A stretch of 64,000 nucleotides of DNA from Amycolatopsis sacchari (GTDB taxonomy: Bacteria; Actinomycetota; Actinomycetes; Mycobacteriales; Pseudonocardiaceae). Of the stretch, positions 45,054 to 53,898 are shown in pieces. The stretch is from assembly GCF_900114035.1 (NCBI RefSeq), contig NZ_FORP01000006.1, positions 1 through 64,000 on the forward strand, given 5' to 3'. The notes beneath the pieces were generated by a model. That model saw nothing but the letters and a program-made list of their open reading frames with translations, had not been told where the DNA came from and searched no databases. Position 1 is the stretch's first letter. Every line of letters starts with the position of its first letter. The position numbers were made by a program, and so were the translations under genes.

Positions 45054-45941
45054 ATGAAGGACGTGGCGTTGCACGGGATGATCTCGACGGTCGTCACCCC
45101 GTTCGATGAGAACGACCAGGTCGACCTCGGCCTGCTGCGTGGCGAGGTCAAGTACCTGCTCGACCAGGGCGTCACGGCGATCTGCGCGTGTGGCAGCACC
45201 GGGGAGGGGCAGACGCTCTCGCTGGAGGAGAGCAAGGCGATCTGCGAGGTCGTCGTCGACGAGGTCGCGGGCCGCGTCCCGGTCATCGGCGGCGTCATCC
45301 AGAACTCCACCGCGCAGGCGATCCGGTACTCCCTCGCGCTGAAGGAGGCCGGGGTCGACGCGCTGCAGGTGACGCCCGTGCACTACGTCTTCGCGCCCTC
45401 GGCCGAGGAGACCGTGGAGCACTACCGCCTCGTCGGCGAGGCCACCGACCTGCCGATCGTGCTGTACAACGTCGTGCCGTGGGCGCTCGTCCCCGTCGAC
45501 GTCATCGAGAAGCTGGCGGCCGTGCCCCAGGTCGTCGCCGTCAAGCAGTCCGGTGGCGACATGCACCTGCTCGTCGACCTGCTGGCGCGGGTGCGGGACC
45601 GGTTCACGATCCTCGCGGCGCTGGACGACCTGCACTACCCGGCGTTCGTGCTGGGCGCGCACGGGGCGCTCGCCGCGATCCCGACCGTGACGCCGAAGCT
45701 GTCGGTGGAGCTGTGGGACGCGGTGCAGGCCGGCGACCACAAGACCGCGCTGGAGCTGCACGAGCGCATCCTCACCGTGTGGCGCGCGATCGACGGCCCC
45801 AACCTGCCCGCGACGCTCAAGGCCGCGCTCCAGCTGCAGGGCCGCGACGGCGGGCTGCCGCGCAAGCCGTTCGCCCCGGCCACCGAGGAGGACCGGGAGC
45901 GTATCGCCGCCGCCCTCCGCTCGGCTAACCTGATCGACTAG
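45054..45941 (+). CDS. Dihydrodipicolinate synthase/N-acetylneuraminate lyase family aldolase
   Basis: 295 residues, TIM barrel class I aldolase. CGSTGEGQTLS is the substrate carboxylate loop, Tyr138 (IVLYNVVPW) and Lys164 (VVAVKQSGGD) are the catalytic pair. The context, with a semialdehyde dehydrogenase and transporter, argues for a catabolic 2-keto-acid lyase or dehydratase, not lysine synthesis. AAGGGAAG precedes the ATG. Confidence 0.88.
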   Translation: MKDVALHGMISTVVTPFDENDQVDLGLLRGEVKYLLDQGVTAICACGSTGEGQTLSLEESKAICEVVVDEVAGRVPVIGGVIQNSTAQAIRYSLALKEAGVDALQVTPVHYVFAPSAEETVEHYRLVGEATDLPIVLYNVVPWALVPVDVIEKLAAVPQVVAVKQSGGDMHLLVDLLARVRDRFTILAALDDLHYPAFVLGAHGALAAIPTVTPKLSVELWDAVQAGDHKTALELHERILTVWRAIDGPNLPATLKAALQLQGRDGGLPRKPFAPATEEDRERIAAALRSANLID

Positions 45942-45965
45942 ACGTCACACATCTGTGGGGAAGCC

Positions 45966-46640
45966 GTGGCCGGAAAATCCGCACTCGTCGTCGAATCACT
46001 CGCCGACCAGCTCTACCGCATCCTGTGCGACCGGATCGTCACCGGCGTGTTCGCCCCGGGTTCGCGGCTCGACCCGCAGGTCATCGCGCAGGAGTTCGGC
46101 GTCTCGCGGACCCCGGTGCGGGACGCGCTGGCCCGGCTCGAACACGACCAGCTGATCGAGACGCGGCCGCGCTCCGGCACGTTCGTGGCGCGGCCCGGGG
46201 TGCAGGACGTGCGGGAAGTCTGCCAGCTGCGCAAGGGAATCGAGTGGGTCGCGACCGGGCTCGCCACGGAACTCATGCCGGACTCGCTGATCGCCGACCT
46301 GCGCGCCGAGGCCGTGGAAGCGCTTTCCGCGTTGGACAAAGGGGATTTCGAGCCCTTCTTCGCCAGCGACTTCCGCATCCACCGGGAGATCGTGGCGGCC
46401 ACCGGCAACGAACGGCTCGTGCGCGCCCGCGGGTCCGTCGAGCCGTTCGTCGCGTGGCTGCGGATCCTCGGCGCGACCGGACCGCACCGGGCCCGCGGCT
46501 CCACGGAACGGCACCTGCAGATCCTCGACGCCATGGCGGCGCGGAACGCCGCCGCCGCACAGGAAGCGGCCGCGGTCCACCTCGACGAGGTCGAGGAGTG
46601 GACCGTGGCCGACATGAACTCGCACGCGATCTCGACCTGA
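45966..46640 (+). CDS. GntR-family regulator with FCD domain
   Basis: 224 residues. Winged helix (PGSRLDPQVIAQEFGVSRTPVRDALARLEHD) and helical FCD ligand domain with metal-binding Asp and His residues (FRIHREIVAATGN, TERHLQILDAM). FCD regulators usually sense sugar acids or carboxylates. GGGGAAG before the GTG. The palindrome at 45012-45022 is its likely target. Confidence 0.92.
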   Translation: MAGKSALVVESLADQLYRILCDRIVTGVFAPGSRLDPQVIAQEFGVSRTPVRDALARLEHDQLIETRPRSGTFVARPGVQDVREVCQLRKGIEWVATGLATELMPDSLIADLRAEAVEALSALDKGDFEPFFASDFRIHREIVAATGNERLVRARGSVEPFVAWLRILGATGPHRARGSTERHLQILDAMAARNAAAAQEAAAVHLDEVEEWTVADMNSHAIST

Positions 46641-46670
46641 GCAGCCGAGGTCGCGGAGAAAGGACGTCCC

Positions 46671-48029
46671 GTGACCGACGCACTGGAAACCGCTCTCGCC
46701 GGAGCCGCGGCCGCCGCCCGTCCCGTCGCCAGGACCACCCGCGCCGAACGCGCCGCCTGGCTGCGTGCGGCGGCGGACGCGCTCGACGCGGCGGCCGCGG
46801 AACTCGTGCCGATCGCGATGGCCGAGACGCACCTGCCCGAAGCGCGGTTGACCGGTGAACTGGGGCGCACGACGTTCCAGGCCCGCCTGTTCGCCGAGCG
46901 GCTGGAGCAGGGGCGGCTGCACGACGTGCGGATCGACCACGCCGACCCGGACTGGCCGATGGGCCCGCGCCCCGACATCCGCCGCACGCAGGTGCCGATC
47001 GGGCCGGTGCTGGTGTTCGCGGCGAGCAACTTCCCGTTCGCGTTCTCGGTGTTCGGCGGTGACACGACGAGCGCGCTCGCGGCGGGCTGCCCCGTCGTCG
47101 TGAAGGCGCATCCCGGGCACCCCGAGCTGTCCCGGCGTACGGCCGCCGTCGTGTCCGCGGCGTTGAGCGGCGCCCCGGCGGGCACGTTCGCGTTGATCGA
47201 AGGCGAAGCCGAGGGCGCTCAGGCGGTGCGGGATCCCCGGATCAAGGCGGTGGGTTTCACGGGTTCGACGCGGGGCGGGCGTGCCCTGTTCGACCTCGCG
47301 GTGTCCCGCCCCGACCCGATCCCGTTCTACGGCGAGCTGGGTTCGACGAACCCGGTGGTCGTGACGCCGGCGGGCTGGGCCTCGCGTGCCACGGAGATCG
47401 CCACTGGTTTCGCCGGTTCGGCCGTGCTCGGCTCGGGGCAGTTCTGCACCAAGCCCGGGATCGTCCTGGTGCCGGACGCGGACGCGTTCCTCGCGGCGGT
47501 CCCGGAGCTGTCGGCCGGACCGTTGCTGAACGAGCACATCGAGCGTGGTTTCCGTGCTGCCGCTGCGGAAATGGCGTCGGCCGTGACGGTGGCGCGTGGC
47601 TCACTCGACGACGACCTCGCCCCGATCCTCTTCCGCGCCAACGCATCCGATGTGCTGAAGCAGCCGGATCTGTTGGAACTGGAGGTGTTCGGCCCGGCCG
47701 CGTTGATCGTCGAGTACACCGATGTGCCGGAAGTGCTGTCGGTGCTCGACGTGATGCCCGGCCAGCTGACCGGCACGGTGCAGGGCGCCGACGACGACCC
47801 GGACGGCCCGGAACTCGTGGCACGGCTGGCCGAACACGCAGGGCGGGTGCTGTGGAACCAGTGGCCGACCGGCGTCACGGTCAGCGACGCGCAGCAACAC
47901 GGCGGCCCGTACCCGGCGACGACCGCCCCGCTGACGACGTCGGTGGGCACCGCCGCGGCGCAGCGTTTCCTGCGGCCGGTGGCGTTCCAGAACGTGCCCA
48001 CCGCGGCACTGCCGGCAGAACTGTCCTAA
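46671..48029 (+). CDS. Aldehyde dehydrogenase (NADP+), alpha-ketoglutaric semialdehyde dehydrogenase type
   Basis: 452 residues, somewhat short. FGASNFPF-like motif reads VFAASNFPFAFSVFGGDT, the catalytic Cys is in GSGQFCTKPGIVL and the Glu in FYGELGSTNP. This subgroup (KGSADH type III) oxidises 2,5-dioxopentanoate to alpha-ketoglutarate in sugar-acid and hydroxyproline pathways. AAAGGA lies before the GTG. Last gene of the rightward half of the cluster. Confidence 0.9.
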   Translation: MTDALETALAGAAAAARPVARTTRAERAAWLRAAADALDAAAAELVPIAMAETHLPEARLTGELGRTTFQARLFAERLEQGRLHDVRIDHADPDWPMGPRPDIRRTQVPIGPVLVFAASNFPFAFSVFGGDTTSALAAGCPVVVKAHPGHPELSRRTAAVVSAALSGAPAGTFALIEGEAEGAQAVRDPRIKAVGFTGSTRGGRALFDLAVSRPDPIPFYGELGSTNPVVVTPAGWASRATEIATGFAGSAVLGSGQFCTKPGIVLVPDADAFLAAVPELSAGPLLNEHIERGFRAAAAEMASAVTVARGSLDDDLAPILFRANASDVLKQPDLLELEVFGPAALIVEYTDVPEVLSVLDVMPGQLTGTVQGADDDPDGPELVARLAEHAGRVLWNQWPTGVTVSDAQQHGGPYPATTAPLTTSVGTAAAQRFLRPVAFQNVPTAALPAELS

Positions 48030-48041
48030 GTGGACGAGGGT

Positions 48042-48070
48042 GGCCGGGCCGCGCAGGGGGCGGCCCGGTC
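48042..48070. terminator. GC-rich hairpin between the aldehyde dehydrogenase and phoU genes
   Basis: An 11 bp stem with one G-T pair (48042-48052 with 48060-48070) lies between the convergent genes. It lacks a T run, so termination is only likely. Confidence 0.4.
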
Positions 48071-48076
48071 GCCCGC

Positions 48077-48742
48077 TTAGACGTCCTCGTCGGAGCCGTA
48101 ACCCGGCATCTTGCCGGTGGCGACGAACACCATCCGCTTCGCCACGGAGACGGCGTGGTCGGCGTAGCGCTCGTAGAACCGGCCGAGCAGGGTGACGTCC
48201 ACCGCGGCCGGCACGCCGAACTCCCAGTCCTTGGCCATGATCACGCTGAACAGGTGGCGGTGGATCTCGTCGACCCTGTCGTCCTCGGCCTCCAGCGACC
48301 GGGCCGCCTCGACGTCCTTGGACTTGATGACCTCTTCGGTGCGCAGCGCCAGCTTCACGACCGCCTCGCCCATCTCCTGGAAGTACGGGCGGACCGGGTC
48401 GGGCAACGCGTGTTCCGGGTGGCGGCGGCGGGCCGCCTTCGCGACGTGCAGTGCGAGGTCGCCCATCCGCTCCAGGCTCTCCGCCGCGTGGATGACCGCG
48501 AGCACGGTGCGCAGGTCGGTGGCGACCGGGGCCTGCAGCGCCAGCAGGGCGTACGCCTGCTCCTCGCACTCCGCACGGAGGTCGTCGATCTTGGCGTCGT
48601 CCCCGATCACCTGTTCGGCCAGGCCGAGGTCCGCATCCAGCAGGGCCTTGGTGGCCTTCTCCATGGCGTTCGCGACCTGGACCGACATGTTCGCCAGATT
48701 GCCGGCCAGCTCTTCGAGTTCGACGTGGTAAGCCTCGCGCAT
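48077..48742 (-). CDS. phoU: Phosphate signalling protein PhoU
   Basis: 221 residues, two three-helix PhoU domains with metal-binding ExxxD patterns (EAESLERMGDLALHVAK, YADHAVSVAKR). It links the Pst transporter to the PhoR-PhoP two-component system. TAAGGT lies 6 nt before the ATG at 48742, so it is leaderless. In related genomes it lies next to pstB; here 10.4 kb separate them. Confidence 0.95.
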   Translation of the reverse strand: MREAYHVELEELAGNLANMSVQVANAMEKATKALLDADLGLAEQVIGDDAKIDDLRAECEEQAYALLALQAPVATDLRTVLAVIHAAESLERMGDLALHVAKAARRRHPEHALPDPVRPYFQEMGEAVVKLALRTEEVIKSKDVEAARSLEAEDDRVDEIHRHLFSVIMAKDWEFGVPAAVDVTLLGRFYERYADHAVSVAKRMVFVATGKMPGYGSDEDV

Positions 48743-48816
48743 GGCCACACCTTACGGCGTGAGCAGGGCGAATGCCGCATCGCTGGATGAACCGGTGGTG
48801 AACCCGGGCTAACGAA

Positions 48817-51800
48817 TCACTGGTCGGCGGCGTTCTTGCCCGCGCCGGCGGTCTGCTTGTCGGCGGGTGGCGACGGCGGGGCGCTGCCCGGTAACGCGGT
48901 GTTGTTGATGAGCGCCTGGAAGACCGCCTTGGCCTTGCTCTCCAGCAGGACCTCGTTGTTGCGCGAGTTCGGCTCGCCGACGGTCGGCACGGTCATGAAG
49001 TTGACCTTCGACGGGTCGAGGCCCTTCATCGACTGCGCGAGGGTGAGCATCTGGTCGACGCCGATGTTGTCGCCGAACGTGGCCTTCGCGAAGGCGGTCA
49101 CGAAGTCGGACAGCTGGGTCGGGTTCGTGAGCACGCCGTGGGACATGACCTTCGCCATGAGCGCGCCGATGAACTCCTGCTGCCGCTTGATGCGGCCGTA
49201 GTCGGACGTGGGGTCGCCGACCACGTGCCGGGCGCGCACGAAGCTCAGGGCCTGGTCGCCGGAGATCGTCACGTCGCCGGTCTGCGAGATCACCATGCCC
49301 AGCGTCGTGTCGTTGATCGGCCTGTCCACGTGGACGGTGACGCCGCCGACCGCGTTGACCATGTCCTTGAAGCCGCTGAAGTCGATGCCGACGAAGTGGT
49401 TGATCTTCATGCCGGTGAGCTGCTGCATCCACTTGATGAGGCAGCGCGGCCCGCCGACGGCGTAGGCGGTGTTGAGCTTGACCTTGCTCGCGGCCGGGAC
49501 GATTTCGCTGGTGTAGTCGTTCTTCGCGACGTCGAAGCGCTCGCACGGGGGCCGCGTGATCTCCAGGTCGCGCGGGAAGGAGATGACGACCGCGCGCTTC
49601 CGGTCGGCGGGGATGTGGGCGAGCATCACGGTGTCGGAGCGGGCGCCCTCGACCTCGTCGGCGCTGCCCACGTTCTCGTCCGCCGTGGCACCGGCGCGCG
49701 TGTCGGAGCCCGCGATGAGGAAGTTCTCGTCACCGAGCTGGGCGGGGGCGTCCTGGATGTCGGATGAGTTCTCGTCGAGCGCGGCGATCTGCGTGAACTG
49801 GCTGTTGAACCAGGTTTTGGTGCCCCACAGCGCACCGGTACCGAGGAAGACGAGCACCGCCAGCACGACGACGGAGATACGTCCGATGAGGACGGTCCGC
49901 TCGTTGTGGCGTTTTTTCTTCTCCTGCAAGCGGGTCTGGGGTGCGACCTCGTTCTCGTCCGGCGCGCCCTTCGCGGCGACCGGGGCGACGACGCGCTGCA
50001 GCTTGGTGCGCGTGTGCTCGAGCAGCTGCACGGGCCGCGCGGCGAGCTTTTCCAGGCGCTGCTTGCGTTTGGCTTCCTCGGCCTCGAGCTCGTCGTGGGC
50101 GGCGGAGAACCGGGCGAGGGTGTGGTCGATCTTGCGCCGCACCATGGTGCTGTCGTCGATCGGCTCCAGCTCGTCCGTCATGGTGAGCCGGTCCTCGGGC
50201 GGCACCGTCCGGTTGCGACCCGGGGAAGCGCTTTCAGCCGCGGCGCCACGCGGCTCGTCGGCTGCGGTGGCGTTGGCGGCGGACGGCTGGGGAGCGGCTT
50301 GCTCGGTGGCGTTGCGGCCGGGGGGAGCTGGGGTGTTCTGGCCCGGGGCGGGTTGGTCCGGAGTGCGGCCGGGGGTGGGCTGCTGCGGCGGACGGCCTGG
50401 GGCGAGTTCGGCGGCGTTGCGACCCGGCATGGGCTGATCCGCCGGGTTGCGGCCGGGGGCGGCTTGCTCCGGCGCGAGGTCAGCGGCGTTACGGCCGGGC
50501 ACGGCCTGCTCCGGCGCGCGGCCAGGCGCGAGATCCGCGGGGTCGCGGCGCGGGGCGGGCTGAGCCGTGGCGTTGCGACCGGGCCCGGCCTGGTCCGGAG
50601 TGCGGCCAGGCGCGAGGTCGGCGGGGTCGCGGCGCGGGATGGGCTGAGCCGTGGCGTTGCGACCGGGCGCGCCTTGCTCCGGCGCGAGGCCACCGGCGTT
50701 GCGGCCGGGCACGGCTTGGTCTGGCGCGCGATCCGCGGGGTCGCGGCGCGGGGCGGGCTGGTCGGCGAGCGGGCGAGCGGGCACCGGACGGCGTACGGCG
50801 GTGCGGTCGTCGAGGCCTCCGGCGGGGGCTTCGGTCTCGGCAGCGGGCCGGACGGCTTCCCCCACCGCGCGGCGGATCCGCGTGGGCTCGGCTGTCGAGG
50901 GCGGCGGTGCGATGCCGTTGCGGGGCGGCATCGGTTGCGAGGTTTCCGGCGCCGCGAACAGCGCGCGGCCTGCCAGGTTCTCTCCCGCGGGCCGGGCCCC
51001 GGACTCGGCGGCCCGCCGTGCGGCCGGCGACTGCGCTTCCGGGGCGCCGGGGACAGGGGGTCGCGTCGCGGGAGGTTCGGCCGGAGCCTCGGCGAAACCG
51101 GAACGGTGCGGATCCGGCGCGGGACGTCGAGGGGCGACAGGCCCCTCCGGAGCGGGCGCGGGACGTCGGACGCCCGGTACGGAACGCGTGGGCTCCTCGG
51201 GGGCGGAGTGCCGGCCAGGCTCCACGACACCACCGCGCGGCGATCCCGAAGCGGAGTGACGCGTCTGCAGGGGCTCGGCCGCCGCGGCTTCAGGCCCCAC
51301 CTGTCGCGAGGCGGGGTGATCCGCTTCGCGATGGCGTGACGGGAGCTGCCCGGCCTCGACACCTTGCGGCGACGGGGCTACCTCCCCGCGCCGCGGCGGA
51401 AGCCCCGGCTCGGCACGGTGCGGCGGGAACGGCTCCGGCTCGGCGACCGGTCCGGGACGCCTTCCCGGGGCGTCATCCACCCCGGGAAGGTGCGCGGCCG
51501 ACTCGGCACGGCGGGACGGGAGTTGGCCCGCCGTCGGGCCCATCGGCTGAATGTCGCCAACGTCGGGAAGCTGCCCCGGCTCGGGGCGCCGTGACGGAAG
51601 CGAACCCGCTTCGGGGCGCGACGAGGGGAACGCGCCTGACGCGGGGCCCCGCGCGGGAGGCTGGTTCGCATCGAGGCGCTGCGGCTCCGGACGGCGTGAC
51701 GCGAGTTCGCCCGCCTCGGCGCCCTGCGGCCACGGCGATTCGGGACGTCGCGACGGGGCCTGAGTCAGCTCGGGGCTGCGTGACGGGGGCTCTTCCGCCG

Positions 51801-52668
51801 ACCGCCGCAGTGGGAGTGGGGCGGGCTCCGGCTGCCGACCAGCGGATGCTGGCTCCGGCTGGCGACCGAGAGACCCTGCCGACTCCGACCGCCGCGGAGG
51901 GAGTGGGGCGGGCTCCGGCTGCCGATCGACGGGCGCGGCCAGCCCCGGGCGCCGACCGGGGGGCCCCACCGACTCCGACTGCCGACCAGGGGACACCGAC
52001 TCCGGCTGCCGCCCAGGGGACGCGACCGCCTCAGATCGTCGCCCGGCAGGTGTGGCCGCCTCCGGGGGCACCGGCTCGGCACCTCGCACCGGGACCGGTT
52101 CCGCATGCCGGCCCACCGGGCCGGGCTCAGGCGCTTGCGGCGGACGTGGACCCGCCGACTGCGCCTCCGGGTCCGCGGACGGCCGCGTGGCTGCCCGCGG
52201 CGCCTGTCTCTTCGGCAGGTCCTCCGGCGCGCCCTGGTCCTCCGGCCGGCCGCGATCGCCCGTGTGGCGGCCCGCCTCCGGGGCGTCCGCCGGCTGCCGG
52301 TGCCGCGCCGGCGACTCCGGCGCGGCGTGCCGTGATTCGGCCTGCTCGTCCGGGGCCGCGTGCCGGGCTTCGGGCGCCGCGTGGCGGGCTTCGAGCGGGG
52401 GCACCGGACGGCGGGCCTGGCGGCTCACCGGCGGTGGCGTCAGCGGCCGCCGCTGGACCGGGGGCTCGGCGGGCGCCGCACGGCGGCCTCCCGGCGGTAC
52501 GGCGTCCTTCGGCTTCGGCCCTTCGAAGGTCGGGCGGACTCCGGTGGCCTGCGCCAGCACGTCGGACACGCTGATCCCGCCGTGCGTGTCGATCGAGCGG
52601 CGGCGGCGGGCCCTGGCGGACCCTTCCGTACCGCGGGAGCCGGGGCCTGCGGCATGGTCGTCTGGCAC
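48817..52668 (-). CDS. LCP (LytR-CpsA-Psr) family protein with giant disordered N-terminal region
   Basis: 1283 residues, where typical LCP proteins have 300-550. From about residue 45 to 830 the sequence is low complexity, rich in Pro, Arg, Ala, Glu and Gly, with tandem units such as PGRNA, DPADLAPGR, SRRPEP and GRQPE. A charged helical part (830-920), one membrane segment (about 925-950) and the LCP domain (about 975-1240) follow. The LCP motifs GSDTRAG, RSDTVMLAHI, VVISFPRD and GRIKRQQEF are intact. LCP enzymes attach polymers such as arabinogalactan or teichoic acids to peptidoglycan. GTG at 52668 is chosen for its AAGGAG site; the ATG at 52716 has none. Confidence 0.9.
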   Translation of the reverse strand: MPDDHAAGPGSRGTEGSARARRRRSIDTHGGISVSDVLAQATGVRPTFEGPKPKDAVPPGGRRAAPAEPPVQRRPLTPPPVSRQARRPVPPLEARHAAPEARHAAPDEQAESRHAAPESPARHRQPADAPEAGRHTGDRGRPEDQGAPEDLPKRQAPRAATRPSADPEAQSAGPRPPQAPEPGPVGRHAEPVPVRGAEPVPPEAATPAGRRSEAVASPGRQPESVSPGRQSESVGPPGRRPGLAAPVDRQPEPAPLPPRRSESAGSLGRQPEPASAGRQPEPAPLPLRRSAEEPPSRSPELTQAPSRRPESPWPQGAEAGELASRRPEPQRLDANQPPARGPASGAFPSSRPEAGSLPSRRPEPGQLPDVGDIQPMGPTAGQLPSRRAESAAHLPGVDDAPGRRPGPVAEPEPFPPHRAEPGLPPRRGEVAPSPQGVEAGQLPSRHREADHPASRQVGPEAAAAEPLQTRHSASGSPRGGVVEPGRHSAPEEPTRSVPGVRRPAPAPEGPVAPRRPAPDPHRSGFAEAPAEPPATRPPVPGAPEAQSPAARRAAESGARPAGENLAGRALFAAPETSQPMPPRNGIAPPPSTAEPTRIRRAVGEAVRPAAETEAPAGGLDDRTAVRRPVPARPLADQPAPRRDPADRAPDQAVPGRNAGGLAPEQGAPGRNATAQPIPRRDPADLAPGRTPDQAGPGRNATAQPAPRRDPADLAPGRAPEQAVPGRNAADLAPEQAAPGRNPADQPMPGRNAAELAPGRPPQQPTPGRTPDQPAPGQNTPAPPGRNATEQAAPQPSAANATAADEPRGAAAESASPGRNRTVPPEDRLTMTDELEPIDDSTMVRRKIDHTLARFSAAHDELEAEEAKRKQRLEKLAARPVQLLEHTRTKLQRVVAPVAAKGAPDENEVAPQTRLQEKKKRHNERTVLIGRISVVVLAVLVFLGTGALWGTKTWFNSQFTQIAALDENSSDIQDAPAQLGDENFLIAGSDTRAGATADENVGSADEVEGARSDTVMLAHIPADRKRAVVISFPRDLEITRPPCERFDVAKNDYTSEIVPAASKVKLNTAYAVGGPRCLIKWMQQLTGMKINHFVGIDFSGFKDMVNAVGGVTVHVDRPINDTTLGMVISQTGDVTISGDQALSFVRARHVVGDPTSDYGRIKRQQEFIGALMAKVMSHGVLTNPTQLSDFVTAFAKATFGDNIGVDQMLTLAQSMKGLDPSKVNFMTVPTVGEPNSRNNEVLLESKAKAVFQALINNTALPGSAPPSPPADKQTAGAGKNAADQ
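50290..50750 (-). repeat. Coding tandem repeats in the LCP gene
   Basis: Imperfect units of about 40-90 bp encode variations on DPADLAPGRxPxQAxPGRN and ATAQPxPRR. The units differ by deletions of whole codons, as expected from replication slippage. Confidence 0.7.
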
Positions 52669-52716
52669 CCGGGCTCCTTCCAAGTCTGCTAGCAGGCGAA
52701 ATACGGCTTCAAACAT

Positions 52717-52874
52717 TGATCGCCCGAACGGCGAGCATCGTTATCGTACGGATACTCGCCGATCCTGACGACACCCTCCCGCGAGTTTTTTCACATAGAG
52801 TGCGAGAAGAAGCGCCAGGTGCGACAAACCGGGTGAACCGAGGGAGCTTCAAATAGGGAAATAAGCTCCGGAAA
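52717..52874. other. Intergenic between the GGDEF and LCP genes
   Basis: Contains an inverted repeat GGAGCTT/AAGCTCC (52843-52849 with 52863-52869) just downstream of the GGDEF stop, a weak terminator candidate, and an AT-richer stretch near 52785-52800. No gene seen. Confidence 0.35.
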
Positions 52875-53612
52875 CTACGGACAGTACTCGATCACCTGGG
52901 TACCGACGCGGTCCCGGTACGCGACCCTGTTGCGGCCCGCGTGCTTGGCGGCGTAGAGGAGATCGTCCGCCTCCAGCACCTGCCTGCGGTTCGCACTCGC
53001 CTCACCCGACTCGTACGCGAGTCCGACGCTGATGGTGACCGAAAGCCCCTCGCACAACGTGGACCAGGGGTGTTCCGCGACCCGCGCCCGTGCCAGCTCG
53101 GCGATCCGGACCGCGGCATCCGGTTGCACCGCGGGCAGCACCAGCATGAACTCCTCGCCACCGTAGCGTGCGCAGAACGCGTGCGACGGAAGGCCTTCCC
53201 GCAACAGCGCGGCGACCCGCTGCAGCACCTGGTCACCCACGACGTGACCGAACGTGTCGTTGACGTTCTTGAACAGGTCGATGTCGACCAGTGCGACAGC
53301 AAGCGGTTTCCTGGCGTCGGCGAGCAGATCGTCGAGCCGCTGGTCGAGGTAGCGCCGGTTGTAGACGGCGGTGAGCGCGTCGCGCAGGCTCTCCTCGCGG
53401 GCCTGTGCGCGCTCGCGGCGGAGGCGGTCCACCTCGCGGCGCAACTGCTCGGGGATCGTCGGTTCCGCGCGCGCCAGCTCGAACGCGACCTTCAGGTGCT
53501 CGTACGCACGACGCCAGTCGCCCTGCGACGCGAGGGCGCCCGCGATCGACTCGTGCAGGCTTGCCTCGTCCGGCACGACCTGCTTCGGCGTCACCGTCTC
53601 CACCTCCGTCAC
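52875..53612 (-). CDS. GGDEF-domain diguanylate cyclase
   Basis: 245 residues, soluble. The N-terminal 80 residues look like a helical TPR-type pair (GDWRRAYEHLKVAFELARAEP). The GGDEF domain has RYGGEEFML, a functional variant, and DIDLFKNVNDTFGH for metal and GTP. The inhibitory RxxD site before GGEEF is absent (PSHA at that place). It should make c-di-GMP. The GTG at 53612 has no ribosome site. Possibly relevant to RsiG encoded at 21864-22445. Confidence 0.92.
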   Translation of the reverse strand: MTEVETVTPKQVVPDEASLHESIAGALASQGDWRRAYEHLKVAFELARAEPTIPEQLRREVDRLRRERAQAREESLRDALTAVYNRRYLDQRLDDLLADARKPLAVALVDIDLFKNVNDTFGHVVGDQVLQRVAALLREGLPSHAFCARYGGEEFMLVLPAVQPDAAVRIAELARARVAEHPWSTLCEGLSVTISVGLAYESGEASANRRQVLEADDLLYAAKHAGRNRVAYRDRVGTQVIEYCP

Positions 53613-53898
53613 GCAGTTACTGTCGTCTACTCAGAGGCGCGTCTTGAGCGGCACGGACGAGCAAACGCGAATATCGCTCAACCGGACGACGAGTTCGTGG
53701 CTCTGCGTGTCCGGTACTGCGACAGACGAGGAGGTGGGCGACGGCCGGCCGAGCAGCACTGCCCGACCGGGAAAAACCGTTGCCCTGAAAGGAAAGTAAC
53801 GAGATCCGCGGACATCGTGGGAAATTCCGGCGAAAATCGCCGCGTGCCGGAACCGGACGCGGTGTGTGACCGAGAAACGGTTCCGGCTCGGCGGGGAA
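53613..53898. other. Intergenic between nucleotidase and GGDEF genes
   Basis: 286 bp without a convincing gene. It should hold the GGDEF promoter and the end of the nucleotidase transcript; no clear -10 or terminator is seen. Confidence 0.3.

Noticed and set aside
45054..45941. dapA of lysine biosynthesis
   Set aside because: The family is right, but the GntR, transporter and semialdehyde dehydrogenase context is catabolic.
37645..48076. Mobile genomic island with integrase
   Set aside because: No integrase, tRNA, direct repeat borders or transposase seen; only an insertion relative to related gene order can be claimed.
50290..50750. Repeats that might be taken for a CRISPR array
   Set aside because: Units are multiples of three, imperfect, in frame and without unique spacers; they encode the LCP low-complexity region.
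50907..52574. Long plus-strand frame opposite the LCP repeats
   Set aside because: Composition is a shadow of the Pro/Arg repeats; the LCP frame has a ribosome site, membrane segment and conserved enzyme domain.
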